A stretch of DNA of 64,000 nt, from positions 25,922,852 to 25,986,851 of the forward strand of contig CM070508.1 of the NCBI GenBank assembly GCA_036346375.1. Reading direction: 5' to 3'. Shown here piece by piece: positions 21,516 to 33,083 of this stretch (the first letter of the stretch is position 1; every line of letters begins with the position of its first letter). A model generated the notes under the pieces. The model saw only the letters and a program-made list of their open reading frames with translations, was not told the DNA's origin and ran no database searches. The position numbers and the translations under genes were made by a program. This DNA comes from Guadua angustifolia. Lineage: Eukaryota; Streptophyta; Magnoliopsida; Poales; Poaceae.

Positions 21516-23174
21516 TGAAAGACCATGTGGTGGTCTATCCATGTTTGTGATGAGTAATTGACTGGAGTTGAGCTTGGTTTGAATTGAGTTTGATTTGAAT
21601 TGGATCTTCAAATTGAAGCAATTTGAGTGTTGGAGTGCTTTTCGATTGCTACGGCACTGGGGCGTAGTAACCGGACCGATAAGCTTAATTAAGATCGATT
21701 AATGATTTTGTGATGATCATTGAATATCTATGTGGGCATTGCTATGTGAAAGGTTTTCCTTGTCTTTGATGGTTGCAGGGCGGCGGTGCTAGGTCATGGT
21801 GAGGCGGAGGATGACCGGACTAGGCGAGGCGTCGGAGGTCCAGACGGTCGGGAGATCGCGGAAGATGACCGGAGACGGAGTCCGGGCAAGCCAAGAAGAT
21901 AAGGAAAGGAGATGATGCTAGCTAGATGCCGCGTGGATCAATGAGGGCCGTCGGATTGCGGTCTAGTTGATAGGTTAGCGGGTCTAGGTAGTATGCTTTG
22001 AAAACCGTGCAAAAAAACCCGGTATGTGTGTGGGTTTTGGGTTAGCCCTTGCATGGTTGTGTGAGTGGGTTAATCCTAGCCCTTAGATGAGTGTCCTAGG
22101 GTTGAGGGACTCATCCAAGGATGGTAGGTGACCCAAGAGTTATATAAATAGGGGTGGAGGGGTGGCCTCCTCCCCTTGAAGGTTTGAGTTGCTCCTTTGA
22201 GCTTTGCCCACATGAAGTGAGGCTTTGTAAACCTTCCCACCAGAAATACAAAGAAATTTCTTTGCATCATTGTGAATTTAAATTTTGCATTTACATTATG
22301 TCTTTATTTTACGCAATTTAAATTCAGCATTTACATTACGCATTTACTTTCCGCAATCTACATTCATGCAATTTGGATTTGCCTCCCCTCCTTCTAAATG
22401 CTGATCTTGGATGTTTTGAGTGTGTTCATATAGTTTTACATCTCTTTTGCACTCTTTGATTGAGTAGAGGTCATCTCTTCTTTCAAGTTCTAGTTCTGTC
22501 CAGAACTTGTTTTTCGCGCAGCAGTTAGTCTTTGATTTTTAGAAAAATCTAGAAAAATCCTTCTTGAGTGATTATTGTTGGAGATTGTGCGGGACTCCTA
22601 TACCCATCTGTAGAAAAAGTTTGGAGTCCACTGGTTTCACCGTTTGGGTGCTATGAAGTGAAAACCGAGCCCCAAATTTTCTGCCCGATGTTTCTGACTG
22701 TCTGTGTTCATAGATTTATGATGATTTTTCTACTTGGCGTTTTGATCTGAATTTTGGTGGAGAGCTTCAAGACTCATCTTCTCATAGGGAGAAAATTTAT
22801 CATAATTTTGTGAGCAGCAGAAACCCACCAACCTCCTGTTCAAATTAAAGATAGATTCTGGAAATATCTGCTTTTGCTTTTCTAAAAGAGACTTTTGTGT
22901 TTTGGCTTGATCTCTTTTAGAAAAGAAGTATTTGAATTGATTCCTCTTTCTTTTGGACACTTGACAACCAGGATTGTGATTGAAAAATCCCTCACATATT
23001 TTATGGATAATATTCATGTAAGCTAGGGATGTACATAGTTGTCTAGTCGTTCGGTTTTTATGGTTTTTCACGATTTCCCTTGCGCGATCTTTTCTCGGTT
23101 TTAGTTGGAGTATTTTGGGGGAAAATTTATTTGCGACCATTCACCCCCCCTCTGTTCGCCATCTCGATCCTTCA
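21516..23174 (+). repeat. 5' LTR of SIRE-1
   Basis: 1659 bp, TG...CA. It carries TATATAAATAGGGG at 22141-22154, a good TATA box, with the transcription start expected some 30 bp downstream. It differs from the right LTR mainly in one cluster near 21647-21690. Confidence 0.92.
22141..22150 (+). promoter_or_regulatory. TATA box of the SIRE-1 LTR promoter
   Basis: TATATAAATA followed by GGGG. The corresponding site in the right LTR is TATAAATA at 31607-31614. Position mid-LTR fits a U3/R boundary. Confidence 0.7.
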
Positions 23175-23176
23175 AT

Positions 23177-23189
23177 TGGTATCAGAGCC
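23177..23189 (+). promoter_or_regulatory. Primer-binding site of SIRE-1 (tRNA-iMet)
   Basis: TGGTATCAGAGCC two bases after the 5' LTR, an exact match to the initiator tRNA-Met complement. Confidence 0.92.
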
Positions 23190-23229
23190 GGTTTTGCTCT
23201 TCCATAGATCTTGACCGGTCTCAAGAGCC

Positions 23230-25393
23230 ATGGCGACGGACAAATATTCCACCAAGCCTCCAATTTTTTCTCGATGTCGATTTTCCTTTTGGAAATCCGG
23301 ATGGAGTCATACATCACGCCCAGGCTTCTCGATATGGCGAAGGTGAAGCTCCCATATGAGGTTCCTACCGATGAGAACGCCACGGTGGCAATATGGGCGA
23401 CGTTGAGGCAAATGCTAAGGCGAGGAACATTCTCATCTGAGGACTCACCAAGCAGTGAGTATGATCGGATCTCTCACTGCGATCCGCTCATGAGATTTGG
23501 GTGACCTCGATGCATACCATGAGGGCACTACCCAAATCAAGGCTGTCTTGGCAGATCAACACAAGCGTGAGTACAACAAGTTTGAACAACACGCGGGTGA
23601 GAGTCTTGACGAGTGTTTTGGTCGATTTACTAAAATTTTGAGCGATCTTCGGGCAGTTGGTTGCACATACCCTGACTCGGATAATGCTCGTCATTTCTTG
23701 ACTGCACTCGATCTTCGTGTTTGGGAAATGAAAGTGACCACCATCAAGGATACTACCGACTTATCGACCTTGACTCTTGACGGGCTCTATTCCCGACTCA
23801 AGACTCATGAGATCGACGTCGTCTCTCGTAAGACGAAATCACAGTCGATGGCCTTGGTCACTGATCCCATTGGACCTTCTTTTCATTCTTCTACTGGTTT
23901 TTCCCTCTCTGCACTTTGCGAGCTAAGCGATGACCAACTGGACAAGTTTCCAGAAACTGAGCTTGCTCTTTTAGCTCGCAAGTTTTCTCATGCCTACAAG
24001 AGGGTGAGAGAGAGGAAGAGAGGTGGTGGGATCACCTGCTTCGAATGTGGCGGCCCCAACCACATTCGAGCGAACTGTCCCAAACTGGAGAAGGGCAAGA
24101 ACGACTCCGGCGGTTCCGGCAAGAACGACTACACCGACAAGAACCGCAACAAGAAGCCTCCAGTTCGTGAGCCGGCGCACGAGAAGAAGTACCGCAACTT
24201 CTCGAAGAACAAGAAGCTCTTCCACCGCGTCCTCGCCGCCCTCGATGACATCAGCCTCTCCGACACGGAGACATGGAGCGATGAAGGCGAGGATGATCCG
24301 CAAGAGAAGAAAGGCGGCGACGACTTCTCCGGCATGTGCTTCATGGCAAACACCAACGACGTCAGTGACTCCGAGCTCTACAGTGACTCGGACGAGGTAC
24401 CTTCCTATGACCAGCTCAATGAAGCTTTTTGCAAATTAGAAAAATTTCATGCTAAAGCTAGAGCTAGGGTTATGGAGCTTGAGAAGGAAGTAGATACCTT
24501 GACTCGGGAGTTAGCTTCTCTTAGATCTTCTCCCTCCCGAGTCACTGATGATTGTTCCTTGTGTGATGCTTTGCTTGTGGAGCTTGAGAACCTAAGGACT
24601 TTGCATGATAGTGTGCAAATTGAACTTGAAAGTCTTAGGTCAAGAATGCTAGCACTTGTACTGTTGATATTTCCTCTCTAGACGCTAGTTTTCTTCATGC
24701 TCACACTGGCGCATCTTGTGAAAATTGCCCTAAGCTACTTGCTGAAATTGATGCCATGAGTTGTCACCTTAGGAAGCTTTCGCTAGAAACGATGAACTTG
24801 AAATGCATGCTTCTAAGGACCCGGTCGGCTCATGTGAGGGTCAGAAGCAACTAAAATTGATAATGAAGCTTTGAATGCCAAGTGCAAGAACTTGCTAAGG
24901 ACTTACTAGTTAAGTCGATAATGATTGCTTTCGTGTATTGGGGTTAAGGATGACGTGGATAAGGTCCACGCAGAGCTTAGGAAGAAGATAAAGGCCAGGT
25001 TGGTAGAATTAGAAATGCTTCTTGTGCTTCTGTGAGTCTCTCAAATTTGAGGCAGCCGTGTATAGGGAACAATATGCACGCGTTGTTCAATCCTCTTCTT
25101 CGGCTCTTCTTCTACTCCTTCCCTTGCTCTTCTTGTGCCTCTCTCTTAGGGAGTGTGAGTATCTCATGAGCACTCTTGAGAAATTTGTTGGAGGCAAGAA
25201 GAAGCTCAATCTCATTCTAGACCGGTCCAAGGTTAGCAGATTCAATCAAGGTCTAGGATTTGATTACTTAGAGCACGCAAGGGCGCATCCGCCTTGGGCT
25301 TGTATGCGTGCTTCCAAGAGTGGTGAGATTGTGGTTGCTCCCACGGTGAGCACCCTTGTGTTTAGGTCTCTTGGTGTGGTCCATGGGACTTGA
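23230..25393 (+). pseudogene. gag: SIRE-1 gag, frameshifted near both ends
   Basis: The expected start MATDKYSTKPPIF is at 23230. A small indel about 40 bases later moves the frame. The main open part (23497-24681) encodes 394 residues: the UBN2-type gag domain (KREYNKFEQHAGESLDECFG, LTALDLRVWEMKV), a CCHC knuckle CFECGGPNHIRANC near 24040, an acidic DETWSD-like stretch, and a coiled coil beginning near 24420 (LEKEVDTLTRELASL). The tail continues in other frames to about 25393. Sirevirus Gags are known for such long coiled-coil C-termini. Confidence 0.85.
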
Positions 25394-28300
25394 CCGAAGG
25401 ATGCTTCTCTGTGCTACGCTCTAACAAGGCAAAGTACACATGCACCTTCAGAAGAAGGATGGTCACCTAGTAGATTTACATTTTAGACGCGCCAAGATCA
25501 CCAGCGTGAGCGTGTTGCTGCACTTAGGGGTATTGAGGTCATCCCTGACTGACGAGTGCTCCTAAGGCACGACCGCTTCTAGACGAGTTAGAGAGTCGCC
25601 TGTTTTTGGCAGCGGCCGAGACTCGGTTTTCATCTTTGTTCACCAAGTTTTAGTCCCGAGTTGCTCGTGGTCAGTCTTTCCGCCGTCCTCTTGATATTCC
25701 TCGTTTTTCCCATCGAGGTAGATATCAGCGGCGTGAGGTGTTTTCGGGTAGGAGATTTAGGCAGCCTCATTGGGATGGTCCAGCCTTTGCACCACGGCGG
25801 GCCAAACCAGTGACAGCTCCTAGATCTTCCACTACAGCTGCTTCTTCTGATCTTGTTAGAGTTGAGCGTCAGAGAGACACTAGAGTCCAGTCTTCTTCTT
25901 TTGTGGCTGGTACTTTGAGGCGTCGTGTAATTCAGTATTGGGTTCCCAAGTCTTCACTTTATCCCAGTACTGAGTCTTCTCTTCTGACTTGATCGGGTTA
26001 AATCGGATGGGGAAGGAGATGTTTGGATTGTTGACTCGGTTGTTCTCGCCATATGACCGGAGATTCTCGTTGGTTCTCTTCCCTAGTCCGAGCCCCCGGT
26101 GATGAGTTGATCACCTTTGGGGATGCGTCTTCAGGTAGGGTCATTGCAAAAGGTACCATCTGCATTAATGAAAGTTTTATTCTTAAAGATGTTGCCTTAG
26201 TAAGTAAACCGCAATACAATCGCTTTCGTTTCCTGACTTATCGATGACTCTTTCGAGGTAAGCTTCAAGAGTAATGCTTGTAGAATCCTCGATTCATCAG
26301 GAGAGTTAGTTTGTGGGATTTCTAGATTTGGGAGAGTCTTTCGTGCTGATTTTTCTGTTTCTTCTGGAGACTCTCTTCGGTGTTTGATTGCTTCGAGTCC
26401 CGTGATCTCTCCTTCCGCATAGGAGACTTGGTCACATTGGTTTTGATCATTTGACCGAGTTAGCGACCGCGATCTTATTCGTGGTTTGCCCAAACTCAAG
26501 ATGGTCAAAGACTTAGTTTGCTCTCCCTGCCGACATGGCAAGATGGTTACTGCTTCTCATCCTCCAGTCACCGTAGTGATGGTGATGCACCAGACAGCTT
26601 TTACACATGGACACCTTTGTTGGTCCGGCTAGAGTCTTGATCGGCAGGAGGGAAGTGGTATGTCCTTGTCATTGTTGATGATTTTTCGAGGTATTCTTGG
26701 GTATTTTTCATGGCCTCAAGGATGAGACTTTTTCTCACTTCAGGATTTGTTAGTAGGTTGTCTATTGAGCTCCCTGTGCATTACGAGCTATCTGCATGAT
26801 AATGGCACGAGTTCAAGAACTCCTACTTTGAGAGTTTCGTGTGGAGTCGGGTTAGAGCATCGGTTCTCCTCTCCATACGTCCCTCAACAAAATGGCGTAG
26901 TGGAAAGGAAGAATAGGACCTTAGTTGAGATGGCGGGACGATGCTAGACGCAGTACAAGACTCTAGGAAGTTTTAATGAGGCTATAGCTCTTCGCTTGTC
27001 ATGTTTCCAATCGCGTTTTCTTGAGAGCACATATGCATCGCACTTCTTATGAGTTGAGGTATGGGCTAAAGCCGGTGTTTCTCATTTTCGCGTTTTTGGT
27101 TGCAAGTGTTTCATCTTGAAGTCCGTAACCTAGATAAGTTTGAGTCTCGTTCTTCTGATGGTATTTTTCTGGGTTACTCGACTTCTTCTCGTAGCTATAG
27201 GGTATGGAGTTGTGATGCGAATAGGATCATAGAGACCTGTGACGTGACCTTTGATGAAGCTAGCCTGTGCTAGACACGATATTTCAGCTCTTCTTATCCC
27301 TCCGAGACCATCTTTGTAGAGGATGAGGATGATGGAGATGATGGTGTTCCACCCGATCCATCTCCTCTTCACCGAGGTGCCTCCTGCTTCCATTTCGCAC
27401 CTCAGAAGATCGGCCTTTGCCTTCAGACTCTCCTTGGAGTGGCTCTGTTCCTACCTCTTCTCCTCAAGAGGTAGAGGCCACTCGCTTCGGTCCTCCACAC
27501 CACATTCAACGTTCTCATCCACCGAGCAGATCATTGGTGATCTGTTTGAGCGGTGACACGCTCAAAATCAGCTTATCTTCTTCTGCCTTCACTCTGCCTT
27601 TGTTGCCTCTTTTGAGCCAAATGATGTTACTCATGCATTATCCGATGAATCATGGATTAATGCTATGCATGATGAACTGGAAAACTTTGAGAGGAACAAA
27701 GTTTGGCAGCTTGTAGAGCCCCCATCTGGTCATAATGTCATTGGGACCAAGTGGGTGTTCAAAAACAAGCAGAGTGAGGATGGGGTTGTCGTTCTTAACA
27801 AGGCTAGGCTAGTTGCAGGGCTTTACTCAAAGTTGAGGGTCTTGACTTTGAGGAGACCTTTGCCCTGTAGCTAGACTAGAGGCTATTAGAATCTCGCTTG
27901 CATTTTCGCATCCCGTGGCTTCAAGCTCTATCAAATGGATGTCAAGAGTGCATTTCTCAATGGCTTCATTGAGGAAGAGGTGTATGTCAAGCAACCTCCG
28001 GATTTGAGAACCCCAAATACCCGAACCATGTCTACAAGCTTTCCAAAGCCTTGTATGGACTTAAGAGCCCCTAGAGCTTGGTTTGAGAGGCTTAAGTCCT
28101 ATCTTCTCATCATGGTTTCAAAATGGGTATTGTAGACAAAACTCTATTCATCGACACCAGATTCTCATTTTCTTCTCGTCCAGATTTATGTGGACGATAT
28201 TATCTTTGGTGGTTCATCTCAGTCTCTTGTGTCTCATTTTTCTGAGGTGATGAGCACAGAATTTGAGATGAGTATGATGGGTGAGTTGAGCTACTTTCTT

Positions 28301-29136
28301 GACTTCCAAATCAAGCAGACTCGGGAGGGTACTTTCCTGCACCAAGGTAAGTACACTCGGGACCTTCTGAGACGGTTTGATATGTCTGATGGAAAGCCCG
28401 TGATGACTCCTATGGCCACCTCTGCTGTCCTCGAGTCCGATGAGGATGGTGAGCTCTTGATCAAAAGGAGTTCCGGAGCATGATTGGCTCCCTCTTGTAT
28501 CTTATGCCTCATGACGGATATACACTTTCTTTGTGTGTATGTGCGCTCGTTTGAGCTTCTCCTCGCGTCTCTCATCGCCAGGCGGTGAAGCGCATCTTTA
28601 GGTACCTTCGAGCTACCATTGATTATGGTATCTGGTACTCTTCTTCCTCTTGTCTATCCCTCAGAGCCTTTTCCGATGCTGACTTTGCCGGCTGTAGGAT
28701 AGATAGGAAGAGCACTTCTGGCACTTGCCAATTCATTGGCACTTCTCTTGTTTCGTGGTCATCTAAGAAGCAGTCCGGAGTCGCACAGTCCACCGCTGAG
28801 GCCGAGTATGTTGCTGCAGCCAGTTGCTGTAGCCAGGTGCTCTGGATGAGATCGACCTTGCGGGACTTTGGGTTAGAGATAGAGAGTGTTCCACTTTTCT
28901 GTGATAACACTTCTGCTATTTGCATTGCCAAGAACCCAGTGCAACACTCCCGGACCAAGCACATTGATATTAGATATCACTTCCTTAGAGACCATGTGGA
29001 GAAAGGAGACATAGTGCTTCAGTTTGTGGAGAGTGACCACCAGTTGGCCGATATCTTTACCAAGCCTTTGGATAGCTCTAGGTTTGTTGCCTTGAGGAGT
29101 GAGCTTGGAGTTGTGTGCCCTTACGGCTTATTGTGA
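25394..29136 (+). pseudogene. pol: SIRE-1 pol remnant: protease, integrase, RT, RNase H
   Basis: Protease-like remains lie near 26050-26220 (HMTGDSRWFSSL, FGDASSGRVIAKG). Integrase shows the late motif SPYVPQQNGVVERKNRTL (about 26870), but the earlier DDE part is mostly deleted. RT shows WQLVEPPSGHNVIGTKWVFK (27700), MDVKSAFLNGFIEEEVYVKQ (27935), IYVDDIIFGG (28185) and GELSYFLDFQIKQ. RNase H is open from 28585 to a TGA at 29136 and includes FSDADFAGCRIDRKSTSG, STAEAEYVAAASC and DIFTKPLD. At least eight frame breaks and small deletions occur between 25400 and 28580. No functional polyprotein is possible. Confidence 0.88.
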
Positions 29137-30983
29137 GGGGGAGCTGGTTTGTACTTTATGTATTATATGTATATATTTTCTTCCGCTTTTTCCCTTCTTT
29201 TGTCTTGTTCGGGTGCTATGGGTTTTCTTTTCTAGAGTTACGAGTTCACTTCACCTAGACTTTGGCATGCCTCGGCATGGACCTCTCATCTTATGCTTTA
29301 GGATGCTATTCTCTTCTTCTTCTCGGTTGAGCTCACTCACAGCCTTGTAGGTCTAGCAGTGTTGGGCCCCCTGGTAGACAGGTCTGTGTTTGCTCTGGCC
29401 GGAGTTTGAGAGCTAGCTTTCCTTTGTCAGTCATTGGGGAAGATGAGAGCGAGTTTGAGCCTAGTGTTCTCTGCTATCTTTTCTATACTCTATAGTCACC
29501 CAGTTCGCAGTTTCTTGACTTCTTCCCTCCATTCTGTGTTTCTGGCTTTAATTGAGTTCTTTTCGACCTTTCTTGAGCTTAATCTTGCTAATAACTCAAT
29601 TTGAACCAGATTTGTGCTTAAAATGGAATCACATGTTGAGGGGGAGTTTAAGAATCTGTCTCATTCATTGCATATAGACTTGATTTTTCATTTTATGAGC
29701 TTTGTCTATTATGCAATTGACTCAATCTTCATGTAATGCACCTTGCTACATCTTTTGAAGAAAATCACTAGCTTCGGGTTGTCCAAGTTCATCCATCATG
29801 CTAAGCTTGTTAAAATTTAAAATTGAAAGTTTTAAGCGAAAAACTTGATGAAACATGTTGCTTTTTCTTGCTAAGTTTCGTCTCTAGAGGTATTTACCAT
29901 GATTTGTGAAATTTTGGAGTTCTCTAGAGTCCCTATAGCAACTTGGGTGAAACTAGCTTGATCCATACTTGAGTCCTTCCAATTGCTCATATGTGCTAAA
30001 ATGAAAACAAAAATTGACTCTTTTGTGCAAAATTGATCTCAACACTTTGCATTCACGAGGCGCCTCCCATTGCACTTGGGATGAACTTGGAATGCATCGT
30101 GTATGACCAAGACCATCCTCTTAAGAGTTCTTCTTGAGATGGTCAAGATGGCATGAGTCAATTACTCTTGAAAAATGCAAATAAACAAAAAACATATGTG
30201 GGTAAAGAATGCAAATTATGTCAAACATTTGCACCCGCTATGTCTTTTCAAATACTAAGGCAAAAGTCGCATTATATGGAAAATGAGCTTGAAGGACCTT
30301 GTATGCACTTCTAAATTTCCCAAAGTGTTGAGTAGGTTGAACTCTAGGTTTTCCATTTGATCCTATGAGTGGTGTTTGCTTCTAGCTTTGAAACTTTTGC
30401 TAAGTTTTGCACTTGTTCCAATCTTGTTAAAATAAAATCTTATAAACAAAACTTGTGAGCAAAATGAATTTGTTCTTGGAGACATCCAAGTTTAGTCATT
30501 TTCTAAATTGATTAGCTTGGTGTCATATCTTGTCATTATGATCAGTTGGATAATCATCAAAGCTCCTTAGGTTGCATCTCATGCATACATATTCAAAGGG
30601 GGATAAAAGATAAAAAACAAAAATTTTGACTTATTGATGCCTATATTGCCAAAAGGGGGAGAAAATGTAGAAAAGGCATCTTCAAAGGAAAAATTCTAAT
30701 CCACCTTGATTCTTATGATCTTTGTGACAATTGCAAATTTTTATGATCATAAGCATATTCGAGTGTTCCTTGTGAGTTTTATTGGATATTTTAGAGCTTT
30801 TGTGGAAAACTTGTTCTTTCTTTTGTTTTGCTCTAAAAATCCTTCTAGCCAACTTGGTCATGATATTATTTCCTTCTCTCTGGACCGAGTTTGGCTTTGC
30901 ATTCAAATTGCTCTCTTCTTCTCCTTCAAACTCAAATTTATGCCTTTTCGGGTGTTTGTCAATATACTCATCAAGGGGGAGAT
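29137..30983 (+). other. SIRE-1 post-pol non-coding region with multiple polypurine-tract-like motifs
   Basis: Sirevirus genomes have long DNA between pol and the 3' LTR, sometimes with an env-like frame. Here I see no protein-like frame longer than about 100 codons. Purine tracts resembling the true polypurine tract occur at about 29135 (GTGAGGGGGAGCTGG), 29638 (GAGGGGGAGTTTAAG), 30597 (AAAGGGGGATAAAAG), 30653 (AAAAGGGGGAGAAAATG) and finally 30971-30983 (TCAAGGGGGAGAT) next to the LTR. Confidence 0.7.
30971..30983 (+). promoter_or_regulatory. Polypurine tract of SIRE-1
   Basis: TCAAGGGGGAGAT directly abuts the 3' LTR start TGAAAGACC. Confidence 0.85.
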
Positions 30984-32640
30984 TGAAAGACCATGTGGTG
31001 GTCTATCCATGTTTGTGATGAGTAATTGACTGGAGTTGAGCTTGGTTTGAATTGAGTTTGATTTGAATTGGATCTTCAAATTGAAGCAATTTGAGTGTTG
31101 GAGTGCTTTTCGATTACCTGGCCTAGGGCTAGAGTAACCTAATCGATAAGTTTAATTAAGATCGATTAATGATTTTGTGATGATTATTGAATATCTATGT
31201 GGGCATTGCTATGTGAAAGGTTTTCCTTGTCTTTGATGGTTGCAGGGCGACGGTGCTAGGTCATGGTGAGGCGGAGGATGACCGGACTAGGCGAGGCGTC
31301 GGAGGTCGAGACGGTCGGGAGATCGCGGAAGATGACCGGAGGCGGAGTCCGGCAAGCCAAGAAGATAAGGAAAGGAGATGATGCTAGCTAGATGCGCGTG
31401 GATCAATGAGGGCCGTCGGATTGCGGTCTAGTTGATAGGTTAGCGGGTCTAGGTAGTATGCTTTGAAAACCGTGCAAGAAAACCCGGTATGTGTGTGGGT
31501 TTTGGGTTAGCCCTTGCATGGTTGTGTGAGTGGGTTAATCCTAGCCCTTAGATGAGTGTCCTAGGGTTGAGGACTCATCCAAGGGTGGTAGGTGACCCAA
31601 GAGTTGTATAAATAGGGGTGGAGGGGTGGCCTCCTCCCCTTGAAGGTTTGAGTTGCTCCTTTGAGCTTTGCCCACATGAAGTGAGGCTTTGTAAACCTTC
31701 CCACCAGAAATACAAAGAAATTTCTTTGCATCATTGTGAATTTAAATTCTGCATTTACATTATGTCTTTATTTTACGCAATTTAAATTCAGCATTTACAT
31801 TACGCATTTACTTTCCGCAATCTACATTCATGCAATTTGGATTTGCCTCCCCTCCTTCTAAATGCTGATCTTAGATGTTTTGAGTGTGTTCATATAGTTT
31901 TACATCTCTTTTGCACTCTTTGATTGAGTAGAGATCATTTCTTCTTTCAAGTTCTAGTTCTGTCCAGAACTTGTTTTTCGCGCAGCAGTTAGTCTTTGAT
32001 TTTTAGAAAAATCTAGAAAAATCCTTCTTGAGTGATTCTTGTTGGAGATTGTGCGGGACTCCTATACCCATCTGTAGAAAAAGTTTGGAGTCCACTGGTT
32101 TCACCGTTTGGGTGCTATGAAGTGAAAACCGAGCCCCAAATTTTCTGCCCGAAGTTTCTGACTGTCTGTGTTCATAGATTTATGATGATTTTTCTACTTG
32201 GCGTTTTGATCTGAATTTTGGTGGAGAGCTTCACGACTCATCTGCTCATAGGGAGAAAATTTCTCATAATTTTGTGAGCAGCAGAAACCCACCAACCTCC
32301 TGTTCAAATTAAAGATAGATTCTGGAAATATCTGCTTTTGCTTTTCTAAAAGAGACTTTTGTGTTTTGGCTTGATCTCTTTTAGAAAAGAAGTATTTGAA
32401 TTGATTCCTCTTTCTTTTGGACACTTGACAACCAGGATTGTGATTGAAAAATCCCTCACATATTTTATGGATAATATTCATGTAAGCTAGGGATGTACAT
32501 AGTTGTCTAGTTGTTCCGGTTTTTGCGGGTTTTTCACGATTTCCCTTGCGCGATCTTTTCTCGGTTTTAGTTGGAGTATTTTGGGGGAAAATTTATTTGC
32601 GACCATTCACCCCCCCTCTGTTCGCCATCTCGATCCTTCA
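30984..32640 (+). repeat. 3' LTR of SIRE-1
   Basis: 1657 bp, followed by the target duplication CTTTC at 32641-32645. Confidence 0.92.
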
Positions 32641-32789
32641 CTTTCATATGTCAGACACCCTTATTTGTTAATCGTCGGTCCACCTGGGAGCTGCTTTTTG
32701 CTACTGTCAATTAACACAGTACTCAGCATGAGTTGAACTGGTTAGTGGTTTAGTTCATCATTGCACGGCTTATCTTTGTTCTATAACAG

Positions 32790-32871
32790 CAGCTGGAATT
32801 CTCATGTTTCTTGGACTGATAATCCTCAAATGATTGCTTCCAAAGAGCATCAGACACAGCTCAAAGGCAAG
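32790..32871 (+). CDS. Candidate exon of a plus-strand host gene, convergent with CKX
   Basis: It sits between an acceptor-like TTCTATAACAG and a donor AAG/GTAATTAAT. One frame (phase 1) reads SWNSHVSWTDNPQMIASKEH then QTQLKGK and continues open into the next candidate exon. A second frame reads AGILMFLGLIILK and then stops, which looks like a membrane tail. I cannot choose between them and recognise no family. Confidence 0.3.
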
Positions 32872-32963
32872 GTAATTAATACTGCTCTTCATTGATCTTC
32901 TTGCTAAAAGTTTTCCGAGTGCATCACCACTAGTTACACTACTCAGTACCCTTCTTGTTACAG

Positions 32964-33083
32964 TTCGTTGCCTTTTGCAAAAGAACTTTTACATATGGAT
33001 CTGTACTAACATATGCTCCACAGAAACATGTTTACAGTAGATACCGTCACGAGGACAAGGGCAGTGATGCCGATGCCTTTTGA
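32964..33083 (+). CDS. Candidate terminal exon, overlapping the CKX stop codon in antisense
   Basis: After an acceptor CCCTTCTTGTTACAG the frame that continues from 32871 reads FVAFCKRTFTYGSVLTYAPQ and ends DKGSDADAF with a TGA at 33081-33083. Its last 37 bases overlap the end of the CKX coding sequence on the other strand. A continuous 66-codon frame over the splice is suggestive but not proof. Confidence 0.25.
   Translation, partial: FVAFCKRTFTYGSVLTYAPQKHVYSRYRHEDKGSDADAF

Larger units (their letters stand above)
21516..32640 (+). mobile_element. Sirevirus-type Ty1/copia retrotransposon SIRE-1, complete structure (11.1 kb)
   Basis: Two LTRs (21516-23174, 1659 bp; 30984-32640, 1657 bp) begin TGAAAGACCATG and end GATCCTTCA, with the perfect 5-bp duplication CTTTC on both sides. 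A perfect tRNA-iMet primer site follows the left LTR and a polypurine tract precedes the right one. The plus strand encodes a long Gag with coiled-coil tail, protease, integrase, RT and RNase H, then a 1.85-kb non-coding stretch rich in polypurine-tract-like motifs. These features fit the Sirevirus (SIRE/Maximus) clade. The LTRs are almost identical, yet pol is badly broken. Confidence 0.92.

Noticed and set aside
30682..31029. Phe-rich frames at the end of the SIRE-1 post-pol region as an env gene
   Set aside because: They are short, cross the polypurine tract and LTR border, and have no start context or conserved block.
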